This document shows positions 11,372-23,551 of a stretch of 64,000 bases of DNA, one piece after another (position 1 is the stretch's first letter; each line of letters starts with the position of its first letter). Position numbers and translations under genes: made by a program. The stretch covers positions 10,974,001-11,038,000 of the forward strand of contig JAMPIQ010000002.1 in assembly GCA_024699855.1 (NCBI GenBank), written 5' to 3'. The DNA is from Aphelenchoides besseyi. Taxonomy: Eukaryota; Nematoda; Chromadorea; Rhabditida; Aphelenchoididae. The notes beneath the pieces are model-generated. The model saw nothing but the letters and a program-made list of their open reading frames with translations, did no database searches and was not told the DNA's origin.

Positions 11372-12522
11372 CTACGAAGCTGCAAGGGCTGCTTGATTTA
11401 ACTCGACCGGTGTCATTCGACGATCCCGATCGATCTCTAGTAGACGATAAATGATTTCTTTTTTCTCTTTGGGCGTATTTTCCGGAAGTGGTGGCAATTC
11501 GTAGGCTTCGTAATTGTGCCCAGCACAGTAAAGAAATAGCCGGCACATGTCCGATTCTTTGAAAGGCAACTAAAATGCGAAAACAATTAGGTTTATTGCG
11601 TTTCAATAGGAACTTACTTCTCCAGTTAAGCACTGGTAGAGTAAAATTCCGATGCTCCACATGTCAACCAGATTGTTGTACTCGCAGGTGCGTAACAGAT
11701 TTGCACCTATTTCTGGCGACATCCACCAAAAAGTTCCCGCTATGTTACTCAATCCGCCTTCTTCGTTCTTAATCATACGACATACTCCAAAATCGGTCAA
11801 TTTGGCGATTTCAATTGAGTTTTTTCCAGGTGTCAACATCAAAAGCACATTCTGTGGTTTTATGTCTCTAAAATTCATAAGCGCGTAAATAATCAACCTC
11901 ATTCTTCAACTTACCTATGCACGATTCCCTCCAAGTACAAGGCAAAATAACCACGAGCAATGTCCTTAAGCACACGAGTGAAGTCCACGGGTTCTAAAGA
12001 TCCGGACGTTGTTCTGGTACGTAGAAATTGTTCGAGGTCCGTATGCATGCATTCCATAATAATATACGTCATATCCACGTCTTGACAGATGTCAATGAGA
12101 CGAACCAAGAACGGAGATTGCACTTGCTTCATGACATTCAACTCATTTTCTTTGACATTCATTTGCGACATCCGTTTGATTGCCACTGAATATGATTCGG
12201 TCGGCGACTTCCTGATGGCCTTTCCTTTGAACACGTCTCCATATGCGCCATGTCCGAGAAGATACGAATTTGAGTCGACGTACTCGTAACTGTCGTTTAT
12301 GTTGACCCGCATGTTGGTGTATGTGAACTCGTCATCGTGCTCCAGATCGACAAGAAACGGTTTGGTTGAAACGAGTGACGGAACCTCTGCGTCCAAAATG
12401 GGTTTCAAATCGAGCATAGAACGACGTTTCGGTTGACAAAACGAACGTTGCCAGTTTTCCACACGGCTATTCGAGATATCATTGCAAATGACCGCACTGT
12501 TCCGTCGACTGCTCGTCGGCAT
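11372..12522 (-). CDS. Serine/threonine kinase, ULK/ATG1-like
   Basis: Three exons (11915-12522, 11618-11867, 11372-11569) join in phase into 351 residues. A kinase domain fills residues about 60-320: glycine loop GHGAYGDVFKG, VAIK lysine, helix-C glutamate in ENELNVMK, catalytic loop HRDIKPQN, DFG (LTDFGVCR), SPE in place of APE, and WSIGILLYQCLTGE in subdomain IX-X. The last stretch is close to the WSIG-YQCLTG signature of ULK/ATG1/unc-51 kinases, and HRDIKPQN also fits, so I place it near that group. It lacks the long C-terminal region that binds ATG13 in ULK1/2, ending soon after the kinase domain. All catalytic residues are present, so it should be active. The first in-frame ATG at 12522 was taken as start; the frame is open a little further up with no ATG. 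Confidence 0.85.
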
Positions 12523-14194
12523 TCGCGGCCAAACACAACTAAAACGAAGTGGTTGCAGTAAATTGAGAAAAACGAGGCCCGTACGACAAGTGGCCAAACG
12601 ACAAAGTCATGAACGCGTAATAAAACGAAATATTCGCATGTATACTTGTCGTCTTTTCGCGACGTTTCGAGATTTGTCTTCGAAACCCGATGGTTTATAA
12701 AGACAATTAAAATGCTGACGAGTTAGCAAGAAATTTCAAACATGCACGTAGTCCATTAGATGGCTAGTGAGTCATTTTACGATGAGCCAAAAATGACAGT
12801 TGGCAGCGTTTCGATAAGGAAAAAAGTAAACATAAAACCGCTCATGTTCACTTCCGGTCCGAAACGTCACAGTTCACTTTTCGAAGCGAAAGTTTGCTCA
12901 TCGACCAACTGAACGGGCTGCGTGTCCGATGGTCTTTGAACGATACGATAAAGAAACGGGACTCAAACACGCGCAAACATTAAAATGTCAAAAGTTGAGA
13001 AGAAAAATGAAATACACTGGGAACGTAAATCGAATGTTTGAACAAACTTCAAGGAACCTTTTTATGCAATTCGAGCACCCAAAAATCTGCTGGTTTTTTA
13101 AGAAGGTAAAAGAGCTCTTTCGCCGTTGGAACCGTCACTTAAAATATGTGACGGGGCCGAAAGAATCGTCCGACGGCTGCTAAAATTGACGTCAGAATCG
13201 TCTGCAAGGGAGAGGGGGATGCTCGAACGTACTCTAATAGTATGGGGGCTTTGTCCTGCTTTTTTCTTCTCAACCGGCGTCTGTTCTTTTCGACTGACAG
13301 AATAGTACGGTTAACAGGAAGAGCACGGGTTGAAGACAGGAATTCGTTTTTGTTCACTTGTACAAATTGTTCAAAAGACTGGACAGAGAAATTTTGGGTT
13401 TTTGTTTGAGATTTCTCTTTCAATAGAACGGGATTTGAATGCTTGGCTATTACGTTCGGTTAAAACGTTTTTGTGCCGTGCATTCTAAAAGCCGTTTTCA
13501 AAAGAGACAAAACCAAACACCCAGAAATTACCATAAGACCTCGAACTCTGAAGTTGTCGTTTCGAGTAATTGCACAATGAAGACACTTACGTGTACCAAA
13601 GGAATAGAAATCGAAGGGTAGAACACTAAATGATTTCAGATTGCACGTCATTCTCGAACATTGAACACTCATTAAAAATGTAGAATTAAAAAACCAGACA
13701 AGATTTGCTTAAGACCTGAAGAATTTCTTGTTTAACTATTCCATTACTAATGCTCTAATGACTGTTTTTAGCATTCCACAAGTCAGTGATGTATGTCACA
13801 CTCTCGTCAACATCGACCGTTATAGTAATACGGTGGCAGCTTTGAGCGAAAGTATTTAATTGTAAATTTAGTCCTTTTATTCTACTCATCATAGAGTTTG
13901 TCTTGTCATATAATAAATAATTCGCCGCAAAAGGTGTCCGGTGGTTTATTTGCTAAGAAAGAAGGATAAACGGAAATAAAGCAGCAATAAATTAATCACA
14001 CATATGGTCGCATTGTCCCGATAAGCAACGTGCAAATAGGAAACTTTGCAGGTCGACAGCGGCTCAATGAGCGCTCATAATCTTGATTGGTCAACAAAGA
14101 GCAAAGTTTTTAAAAGAACTCAATAGGGATGCAACCCAACAGTGTTTGAGGACAAAAAGGTGTTTCATGTTCAATCGATTAATAAACGCAAATC
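12523..14194. other. Intergenic, no gene assigned
   Basis: About 1.7 kb between two minus-strand genes, presumably holding the kinase promoter at its left end. Open frames up to 94 codons occur on both strands but none shows a motif. A short inverted repeat, CCGTCAC/GTGACGG with a 9-nt loop, lies at about 13133-13155. Confidence 0.4.
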
Positions 14195-17100
14195 TCAAGT
14201 CTCATTCTTTCGATAACCCTGTAACCAGTTCGTAGACGAATCAATTGCAACATAATTTAAAGATGAAGGATGAGGTCGCTTCTCGGCATTTTTGCCAATC
14301 GATCGACCGCTTCGTCGTGCATGACCACCGCGTTCGAAGATGATTCGGTCGTTGAGTTCGCTTTGAATGCTTGCCAATGAGCCGTTAGCTCCACTGATAT
14401 AAAAAACTGGGTGCTGAGCTGGCGGCTGTGGTTGCATCGAAACAGGTAAACTGACTGTGGAAATCCCACGTGTTCTCGGCGAACTTTCGATTGTTGATTC
14501 GGCTTCGCTTTCAATTTCATCAATTATCGTGGTTTGCTTTAAAACACCAATAAACTAATCTCAAATCAAACTTACCGTATTTGTTGTTTCGTGTCCAATA
14601 CCAAATTTTCGTTCCTGATAAATCGTAGTCTTACACGATTCTCGATCATCTTGCGACGATTGATGATGGCTATTCATAAGTGTATTGAGTGATCCTGTTG
14701 GGGTTCTACAAACGAATGTAATAAATATAGTTTTGGACAAATACTTACACAGATATGCCAACGGGCGATCGTAATGTTTGGTAAGCAGAAGTCAATGAAG
14801 ATCCACTACTCGAAATTTTGATTCTGTCGGTGCCCATTTGTGAAAGACGTTTGTCGCGTTGTTTCAAATGTTCCCGTCGCTTTTGTACTGCATGATCGAT
14901 TCGACTAGATGAACTCAAATTGAAGTGAGCGTTATCTACTGTTGACAGTCTTCTTCGCATTGCTTCAGCAACAGGAATCGAACTCAATAGATTAGCAAAC
15001 ATCTCACTATTTTCATCAGTATAACCTCTCGTAGATCGATCGCCATCATATTGCTAAAAAATAAGTTTTGTTTGTAGTTAAAACACATACAAACCTCAAA
15101 ACTACCGGTTACTTTGTCCATTAGTCGTTTTGATAGATTCATTCCGACATTGCGATTAGCGTTCATTAACGAATCGGGAACGTATGGCTTCACCAATCCC
15201 GGCTTATTGCCGATTGTATTTGAGTTTGTAGGAGCCGTCACTAACTGATGCACTTCCACATGTTCATGATTCGAATCCGATTCGAATTGATTCGGATCCA
15301 AACTCGGTGTGCTTTGTGCCTCTAACGACGGCTGACTGCTGGGCGATGTGTTGTCGTCGGTTTCTGTCTCCTTGACTTTAGCCTTCTGAAAAATTTGAAC
15401 GTTTAAAAGAATAAAGTTTAGGAATAAAATTTTACCGGAGGTACTGGAGGAGCAAATGAGTTCCAATTGGCTGCAACTCGTGCATCCACGATATTTAAAT
15501 TATGATATTGACGCTCGTCGAAGGTTTCAATTTCACTAAACTTCAGTGTTACAATAGAAACAGAAGACTAGTTGCCTGGGCATCGTTAAAGCACTAGCCA
15601 TAGAACTTTGTTGCATAAGTGATGCGAGACTTTGGGCTGAAATTTACGAGTTATAGAACTAAAAGTACGGGTTAACTTTTTGTATTATTTTAAACTTACC
15701 ATTAGAATGATTAGTGTCTTAAAACCAAAACAAAATAAACAAATCAGTTAAAAGAGACTGAGATTCATGGTGCAGTACGTGCATCAAAGAAGAGATGGTT
15801 AAAGCGTTCGCTTCTGAAAAAAATCAATCAAAACGTATAGAAAAAAGTATTGCGTACAACAAAGTCTGTAAGTGTTAATTATTAGTAAAAAAACTTCAAA
15901 GCAAAGCAATTGAAATCTGTAGCATGACGTACTGCACCACTTTTCACGTAAAGAAAATAAACTGAGAAGTTGGGGGAAATTTTAGTGTTATTGGAAGCGT
16001 AGAAAAACTTACACAATACGCTATGCTCTTGCATCAACAGTTTATGTCGTTCATTTGGTTCTAAAATGCAAGACTTACAAGGTTTGTGTTTGAAGATTGT
16101 AATTGAAAGATAAACGATTCTAATGTTTACCAGTGATTCGTGTATTAACGTAATGATGCAAATTAGACCATTGATTTTCATTCATCCATCTGCGTCTTGG
16201 AGGCAACGGAAGAGTCTGTGCGGGCGTAGTTGCAATTGTTGGCGTGTGACTTCTTAATGGGTGAGGCAACATTGGCATTGAGCTTGTGGCAAAGTCCAAA
16301 TGTTGTGGTTGTTGTCCACTGGGATGTTGAGATTGGCTTGTCATATCGTGCATCATTTGCGGTTGTGAAAGTACCGGATTGTTCATTTGAAAGGAGTCGG
16401 GATGAGTTTGGGAACCGGAACTGAGAAATTGGTCGGGACGCAATAAGAGTCGAAGAGCCCGTGAGATCTGAACGGTATGTTCACCGGTAAAACTGAACGT
16501 ATGATGTTTTAGCCAAGAACGGGCGTTGGCTTCAAACGTCAATTCGCCTTCAGCACATTCAACGCGATTGAGATTTCGAAGATTCAGGCACGCCAATTGT
16601 GTTGGCGGCGAGCTTTGTACGACTACCAACATTGTTTTCTAGAAGTCAGGTTGCTGAGGGTTTAAAATCCACACAATTACCGTTAAATGAATTCGAACGT
16701 CGTTGCCTGAGAGTTGGAGGATCGCAGTACGAGGCATATTGTTCACATGCATGCAATAAATTAAAGAGCGACCACAAATATCCCTTAGCCATTCCTTCCA
16801 AAAAATCATACACTCGCCGTTGAAAAACGAAAGAACCAACGTACGATTTTCCATCAGTAGAGCCAAAGTTTTTGTTGTTTGACCAACACGAAAACCTGGA
16901 GATTTGTCAATTGAAAGAGTTGATGGTAACTACTCACCGTATTCATATCCGATGTAATTTTGCATGTAAAACAACTCCAAATGCTGACCTTTCTCTCGTG
17001 CTTTATCGTTTTTGAATAGGCCGATAAGTGGTGCTTCGGAACCATTGCGACGTTGACAAACAACGTATCGCTTCTTCCACTACAAATGATCTAGTTGGTA

Positions 17101-17217
17101 AATCGATATGGTCCAAATTACCCGGTTTTTGTAGAGAACTCTGCCGGATGACTCGATGCGTAGTCCTCCATCGAACAGAACGACGTGTTCTTTCTTTTGC
17201 AAAATGCCGCATCCCAT
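14195..17217 (-). CDS. PH-PTB adaptor, DOK-7-like
   Basis: Exons at 17122-17217, 16938-17079, 16681-16895, 16131-16638, 16013-16060, then 15436-15535, 15095-15385, 14749-15053, 14576-14705 and 14195-14536 read as one protein of roughly 740 residues. Residues 1-120 form a PH domain (RWKKRYVVCQ, then FWKEWLRDIC) and 125-215 an IRS-type PTB domain (LRNLNRVECAEGELTFEA). Order and spacing match DOK-7, which activates the MuSK receptor at the neuromuscular junction. The start MGCG offers a possible N-myristoylation and palmitoylation signal. The long tail is Ser/Pro/Gln-rich and ends with a tyrosine motif, SLNYVAID, like SH2-binding sites of IRS/DOK adaptors. The joins between 15540 and 16010, involving small exons near 15600-15640 and 15695-15715, do not keep phase as I read them and are unresolved. 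Confidence 0.82.
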
Positions 17218-17863
17218 TTAGACGAACATTGAATGTTGAGATGAGCAACTCAACGCGTTAGCTTAGAAAACAACGTGGTAGCGAAATCGGAAAAAACATT
17301 CGCTGAGCAGGATCTTCGATAATTGCGTGATTGACGAGATTAATCGACAAAATTAGATAGGTGGGTGCAAAAGACGAATGATGCGCACTAACAGGAAGCT
17401 TCTTTGTGTGTTGTCAGCGGTCAGCACGAGCAACTTCTTTAAAACCCTTTTTTGTCTACTCGTCTACTTTTTCGACTTTACAATCGAGGGTCGTTGAATT
17501 GGAGCGAAATAGAATGGTGATCTGGTCGTTTCTTCTTCCGCTCTTTCGCATTCCACAAGTTGATAAATATGATTCGAAGCTGATCGGATAAATTGCGTCG
17601 CCTAGCAGGAATGAAACCCCGTGACTTCATACGCTTCATTCGAAGTGACCGGAAATGAAAACCAAACGTTTAGATGGTTGTTGAGAATTCGTTTTGCAAA
17701 ATGTTTTGTATGTGTGCTTATAGCGTTTAATAATCTCAATACACAGGATAAATAGCACGTAAATATAGTAACCTTCCATTCATTTCATCGTACCAACCAA
17801 CTCTTTGATTATGTTTTCAATTGAACAGTTGTAAAACCGACTAATGTTGTGGAATTGTGATTC
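17218..17863. other. Intergenic
   Basis: Upstream of the DOK-7-like gene. One frame at 17406-17591 is open without any motif. Nothing else seen. Confidence 0.4.
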
Positions 17864-18091
17864 TTAAGCACTTGTACGTTTAAAGGATAATTGATGTCGA
17901 AACTCAAGTCGTATAATTCTCGAATCTGAAAACAATTGCCAAGACAAAAACAAGTATTCAGAAATCAGCAGACGATTGCGAATAATGTTTTTGGCTTCCC
18001 GACGATATTCGGCCGATTTCCAAAGGACAAAAAGTGAGCCGCGATCAGTGCGAAGAAGTTCTTTGAGCGTGAAAACAGCAAACAATTTCAT
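17864..18091 (-). CDS. Possible small protein, splice uncertain
   Basis: The ATG-initiated frame gives about 75 residues with a basic, helical first half (KELLRTDRG, then YRREAKNIIRNR), which loosely recalls LYR-type mitochondrial assembly factors. Behind a GTTTTCAG acceptor at about 17920 another frame reads IRELYDLSFDINYPLNV and looks more protein-like, running to a stop near 17810. No donor joins the two in phase, so either the intron borders are unusual or one reading is chance. No family assigned. The start is divergent to the costars gene, 139 bp apart. Confidence 0.35.
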   Translation of the reverse strand: MKLFAVFTLKELLRTDRGSLFVLWKSAEYRREAKNIIRNRLLISEYLFLSWQLFSDSRIIRLEFRHQLSFKRTSA

Positions 18092-18229
18092 TATCCCGAA
18101 CGGCCACAGATCTCTTTCTTAAGAGAGAGTGTTTGTTAAAAGTCTTTTGCCACATTCGAGTTATAATCGTTGGCAAAAATTTTGGCGACTAATTAGCTAG
18201 TGAGGTTTCGGTTTGTTTTGTGGTCGAAT

Positions 18230-18924
18230 ATGAGTGCTAAACGTATGATCCAAAAGTTCCAAAATATCGCCGCACAGACCGATGAAAAGCTTAGGAAGTT
18301 GGTTTTTGGAAGTTTGAATTAACGAGGATTTTCAACACTTAGGAACCCATTTTCCGAGAATTACGAACCGGAGCACTTCGATGTTCATGCCAAAGATTAC
18401 GGTAGACCCCCGCCTGGTTCGTTGACTGAGAAGCGTGGAATTCGAGCCGGAGCTTATATTCTGAATCAAGTGGTCATTTTATGCGAAGCCATTGCAAAAT
18501 ATGGAACAGGACCGGAAAACCGTAGGACAATCAATTTTGGTCCGCTGTTTAAGGTAATTGATTGAAGGATTGCAAAAGGTGGTTATCATTGTGAAAACTA
18601 CGAATTTTCGATGTCTGTTAAACTAATTGCTTTATTAAATCGAAACAAACGCAATTGTTACAACGTTTTACACTCTTTCATTCTCACTATTTAGATCTAC
18701 GAAACTTACTCGGATAAGGTAACCAAAAGTATATATTAAAAGATGAGCATAGTTTTCAGGTTGTTGGCTTGTTAATACGAGCAAGAAAGCACGGGCTCTT
18801 GACTTTTAATGGAGAGATGCTCTATCAACGCCAAGACGATCACAAGCCAATAACACTTCTAATGAGCATCAGAGAGATTCGAATGAACGTCCAGTTTTCC
18901 AACGATCCGGCTTCTATTTGTTGA
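18230..18924 (+). CDS. Costars-domain protein (ABRA/STARS type)
   Basis: Four exons (18230-18297, 18343-18553, 18695-18718, 18760-18924) join in phase into about 155 residues. The C-terminal 80 residues fit the costars domain: helix AYILNQVVILCEAI, then TINFGPLF, then a winged-helix part with RARKHGLLTFNGEML and a buried GE. The N-terminal piece NPFSENYEP resembles the segment before the costars domain in ABRA (STARS), which binds actin and promotes Rho/MRTF/SRF signalling; ABRACL consists of the costars domain alone. Its length lies between the two. Exon 3 is only 24 nt. The likely role is actin regulation, possibly in muscle. Confidence 0.85.
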
Positions 18925-20263
18925 TATTTCATTCTTTGAACAGTTCTTTACGTGTAAATGCTTGCCGACGATAATCATCAAAACAATTGTGGTGTAATAA
19001 ACATCAATAAATTTGTCACGACTATACGATGCAAAAAGCAATCGCATTGTTTTCCACTCAGTCAGTATTTTTCAGGAGATTTTATATTGAAACCAAAATA
19101 GATATCTTGCCTATCACTTTGCATTGTTCTTTTAGTTGGTCTCTAGAATGTCTTTGCATTATCCAGAAGGCAAACGGAATCCTTCTTCGCTCACTGAAAC
19201 GACTTGATAGACGACTGAGCGCGCATGCTCATAATCGCTACAGCATAAGAACTCAACAACGCTCAGACTTTCTCGTTCGGCTTTGCAGTTCCGTCGACGT
19301 TGGCACACGGCCGAAGAGCACGACTCTGAAGCATCGAAGGAATAGAGATGGCGGAACCCAAAAGCCAAGCGTGAGCGCGACTCGTTTGTCTTCCATAGGT
19401 TGGTGAAGAGCCAGTCAGGTTCGCGTTTTTGGTCCGAATTTGCAAATGCAGTACGGCGGGTGGAAGAGGGCGGACGTTGCATTATGTCATGTTTTGACAG
19501 GCCGCTAATCGCAAAGCCCATTTGGCTTTTCTGTCCTTATTCCATTTAAAAGTAAGGACGAATTTCGAGGAGCTGCGGAAACGAGCGCGAAGAGAAATGT
19601 CCAATGTCCATCTCGCGCCGTTGTTTCCGTTCGAAGCACAACTGACGCTTAAAATTTTCGGGTTCAAACGCGCGAGCTGTGAAATGCCCGAAAGAGCTGC
19701 TAGCAAACTCTCTTTGGAACTTCAACTGTTAAGTGTTTCCAACGAATGATCGGCCTTTGTGGATATCTTAACTTATAACACTTTGACCTCTTGTTCTTCA
19801 AGAATTGAAGTGTAAAGACGAAATTCTTAAACCATCAAATCGCTAATTGACATCAAAAGGACAGTCATTGCTTGTGCGTGTGCGAAACTCAAAAATGTCT
19901 TGTGCGTGATTCGTCCTAATTTGAACTTCTTTCTATTTCCGCCCGTTTCGAATGGTCATTTGAAAATTGTTCGGACATGATTGTATTTCCATGGTTCCTT
20001 TCGTTGTTAACACTCAACCTGCCAGATGCAGACGCGGGATTTTCATCGAAATTCCACACGGTACTTTTGTTTCAGAGAATACGAGACCCCAAAATTCCCA
20101 GCGTTTAACTCAAGACGTCCAATTAAACGGAAACTTAAAGTGCTTGTCGGGATTGCGATGGTGCGTTGATAGTTTCTTTGAACAAATAAACTCGCAGTTG
20201 CCAAGGTTTAAAATCAACATGTTAATTTCGTTATTAGTATAGGCTTCTAGAAACACATCGACG
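18925..20263. other. Intergenic with a GC-rich block
   Basis: About 1.3 kb. The stretch 19160-19720 is visibly richer in G+C and CpG than its surroundings and is open in several frames on both strands, but none of them gives a convincing protein. It may be promoter or enhancer sequence for the tincar-like gene. Confidence 0.4.
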
Positions 20264-22750
20264 ATGGGCTGCTGTGGTAAATTACGACTTAACAGTCTTC
20301 CGGCAATCTGGTATACACTTGTGATGGTGGCACTGCAAGCTTACTTGCTTTATCTGGCATTTATTCGTTATCAGATGCATACGGAGATCAAATGGCCGAA
20401 CAAAAATTATCCCGAACTTTCACTCACCATCTATGCATCATTGTGCATTGCATGTATTCCCATTCTGTTTCTATTTACCCTATTTGGTATTTGCAAAACT
20501 GGTAATCTTGCGGGCGATCATGTGAAATTGGGTGAGTTAGTTTTAAGTTTCATTTCTTGAGTCTATTAGTATAACGGGAACAAATTTTTCGAAAAGAAAG
20601 TACTCAGCAGTTTATGTTTGAACGGATCTAAAAGTCCAATTCTCAAGGTAAATTCGTTGTTTGCAGGTGCGAATTATGTCAAGAAAAAGTCAAGACATTG
20701 CGATCATAAAAAGCGTATGTAATTTTCATGATTATTTTACATTGATTTAAGAATTTAGGAAGTTGTCTTTGTCGAGTAGTTCGATCGCTTTGGCGACATT
20801 GTCCTCCGGTTCCCGAATCTTTACATGTTTTGGCTGCGCTGTGTCAGGTGGTCGCGCAACAGATTATGATTGCGCAACTATATCGCTACGGTTTTATTAA
20901 CTCAGGTAGTTTTGACCAAAAATCCTTTGTTTTTAGTCAACAATTTTAGGCGATTTTCTTAATACCGAATTGGATTTTGCTTATCAACGATCTCGACAAC
21001 TAGCTACCAATCTTCCGATGGGAGATACGCGTCTTCAAGGCTTTCGTATAACCACTGACGAACTGGCTGGATCACCGTTAGCGCCAAATTTACTTCCGAG
21101 TAAAATTGAAAACTTCAAATCAATTCAGATTCCTAATTTTAGTTTTGATGCACGCCCGGCTGTTCGGAATTCCGTTGGAGTTCGTGAACTTGATTGTTGC
21201 GTTGATGGCCTATTCGAGTGCATACGCATCGGTATTTTGGAACTTGAACAAACTCTTCAGTTTACTCTTCACAATGCACTTAATTACTCACAGTGTTGAT
21301 GTTATTTACACCTACTTGTCGTTTTCTGTGCTTTATCGTATTCAAGAAACAAACTTCAACAGCTTAAGACCGGTTGGTTTGGGTACGCACAAAAAGCAAT
21401 ATAACAAATTCAAAGGCCTTTAATTTTAGGTCAGTACCTTGCGGCCACATCGAGCTTACTTGTTTACAATCCATTAATTATTCTGACCACCTTTGTGGTA
21501 ACAATTTTGTGTATGCATTTTACTCCAATTGCTCTATACGCTTATGGTTACAACAAATACATCGTATGTTACGAATTTAGAATACTACTTAACGTTATGC
21601 TTAGGAAACGATTAACTCACCAATTCATGTTCAACCGAATTCGATGCCTGTGAATGTTGGATTATTAGACGAATTTGATGGACGTTCACAACGTTCGCGT
21701 ACATCTGCCGGATTGTGTTGTGATGATTACGCATCGCATCTCTTCGCAATTATTCTTTTATTTATTATACTTATTGTCAAAGGTCCGTCTATTTACGCAC
21801 TACTACTCTTGTATCAACACGACGAACAACCATTCTTCTTTTCTTGTATTATAATCGACGTCATCTATTTGTTTTTTTGGTTGAGTTTGTGGTTCTTCTT
21901 AACAATTAAACACGAATGGAACTTCAAACTGCCCAAGTATATTCCACCTTACAAACCAAACCTAAGCGGCACTACCAATCCACCAGCGCCTAGCAATCTC
22001 TTCGATTCGTATCGACGAGCAGAAGTGGACGAAAAGAATGCATCTGTTTACGTATGTTGTTATTTCTTCTATAAATCATTTCAATTTTATTTCAGCGACC
22101 CGGTTCATATGCATCAATTAGACGGCCATTACGTCCGGCCGGTTTAGTGTTTGCTCACGGCACAGAAAGCAATGATTATACTACCTTTGATAAATACGCG
22201 AAAACAACGGCACTTCGGGCTTCTCCCACAAAATACAAGTATGTAATTCAATCTGGAAACAAAAACAGTCTATTTTAGCGATGTATCGTCCAATTATGGA
22301 TGTGCTGTTTTTGAATCGAAAACAACTCCGCAACCTGTTCAACTGCAACATCAAACCTCTACAATGACTATGACAAGACCAATAATAAGCGGAACGTATG
22401 AACAAAACCCGGTGTTATGGGGTTTACAGCACTCAAGAGTAAGCATTGCGTTTTCGCAGTCTTAATTGCACTTCTACACGATTGTACATTTGAGGCTAAT
22501 TTAATGTTTTTAGCAAGTGAACAGTGAACGAGAACAAGAAGAAAACGGAACTGTTGCTCAAGGAAAACAGTTTCCAATACATCTTCAACCACTGACAAAC
22601 ATGACGCCAAGTTCAACGTTGACAAGTCAAAATAGCAATCCTTCGACTTTTAATCAAGATCCAAAACCCAGTGCTTTGCTCAATGTTCACGAATCGACAA
22701 CCACTCTAACGACCGTAGGCGGCTCACAATTTGCCACCAGTGTTGTTTAA
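20264..22750 (+). CDS. Tincar-like multi-pass membrane protein
   Basis: Ten exons (20264-20531, 20667-20714, 20759-20905, 20950-21099, 21143-21382, 21430-21563, 21605-22051, 22096-22238, 22279-22438, 22514-22750) join in phase into 657 residues. About eight hydrophobic helices: two near the N-terminus (from SLPAIWYTLVMVALQAYL), one after LWRHCPPVPE, three in the middle and two near residue 370-430. The signature GNLAGDHVKLG after TM2 matches GNLANDGIKLA of insect tincar, and TELDF recurs before the central loop. Drosophila tincar is a membrane protein expressed in heart and eye; its biochemical function is unknown. The C-terminal 230 residues are polar and Ser/Thr/Gln-rich and likely cytoplasmic. 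An AATAAA follows the stop at about 22785. Confidence 0.82.
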
Positions 22751-23399
22751 TTGCCTTATTGATTACGAGTTAAATTATTAACCATAATAAATTCTGACTG
22801 TTTATCCACACTTCTCAAAATCTCAACCTACAGTATATGAAAGGACAACCAAAACAACGATATGTCTTCAATTTTAGTTGTACGATAAAAATGCCCAATT
22901 GACAATCGTGCGTCCAGGAATAGTGACATTCGAATTCAACAATCTAAGCCGATTAAATACTTTCCGACGGCAATTGCGGAACGTTGGTTACTTTCACGTC
23001 TGAAGTACGTCATTTTAGTTTTGTGGTGCTAACTGACAAACTTAAATTGTTAGGGGAAACTCTCGTCAAAATTGCCAATTATCACAGATCATTTGTTTGT
23101 TGGCTATCGTTTTCCGAAAATGAAAGTAGACTTTTGAAGTTGTTTTGTTTGGCATCCGGCGTGTTGCTTGAGAATTGCAGAATCATCGGTTTTAATTGCC
23201 ACTGGACCAGTTTGTTGAGGTTCTTAGCTTAAGAGTTCGAAGAAAAGTTTCGTTGATTGCTCTTTAAGTTATAGAAGTTTTTGTGTTATTTGTGAGATAT
23301 TAATGGAAAAGAAAAATTATATGGTCAAGGTTCTCAAGTATTGGCGAATTCGAAGTTCTACTGGACGCAACACACATGTTTTAGTCGAACAAAACACAC
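22751..23399. other. Intergenic with a possible orphan exon
   Basis: Behind a TTTTAG acceptor, 22878-23003 encodes 41 residues (for example IVRPGIVTFEFNNLSRL) then a stop. The frame would join in phase to tincar exon 9 (donor at 22439), so it could be an alternative terminal exon, or part of an unrelated gene. The following frame at 22984-23232 has no motif. Confidence 0.3.
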
Positions 23400-23510
23400 T
23401 CAATACACATAACCAGCAGTGTTTTTGACGATCACACGCTCGCCGTTGGCCAAATGTTTCATTTCTTTCCTTCGTTTCTTTCGCAAAAACTGATCATCGA
23501 ACGTCTGCAT
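23400..23510 (-). CDS. Micro-ORF divergent to MMADHC
   Basis: An ATG-initiated frame of 36 residues, highly basic in the middle (FLRKKRRKEMKHLANGER) and ending TAGYVY. No signal peptide or TM. Its ATG is 41 bp from the MMADHC ATG on the opposite strand, the same head-to-head layout as the small ORF next to PAN2. It resembles a small ribosomal or mitochondrial protein in composition only; I do not recognise it. It may also be one exon of a longer gene. Confidence 0.35.
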   Translation of the reverse strand: MQTFDDQFLRKKRRKEMKHLANGERVIVKNTAGYVY

Positions 23511-23551
23511 CACGTTTTTGTTGTTTGGAAATTGAAAATTAAATTGCAAGA

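Noticed and set aside
19029..19749. ORFs of 75-125 codons on both strands near 19.0-19.7 kb
   Set aside because: Overlapping readings in a GC-rich block with no motifs and no consistent exon borders.
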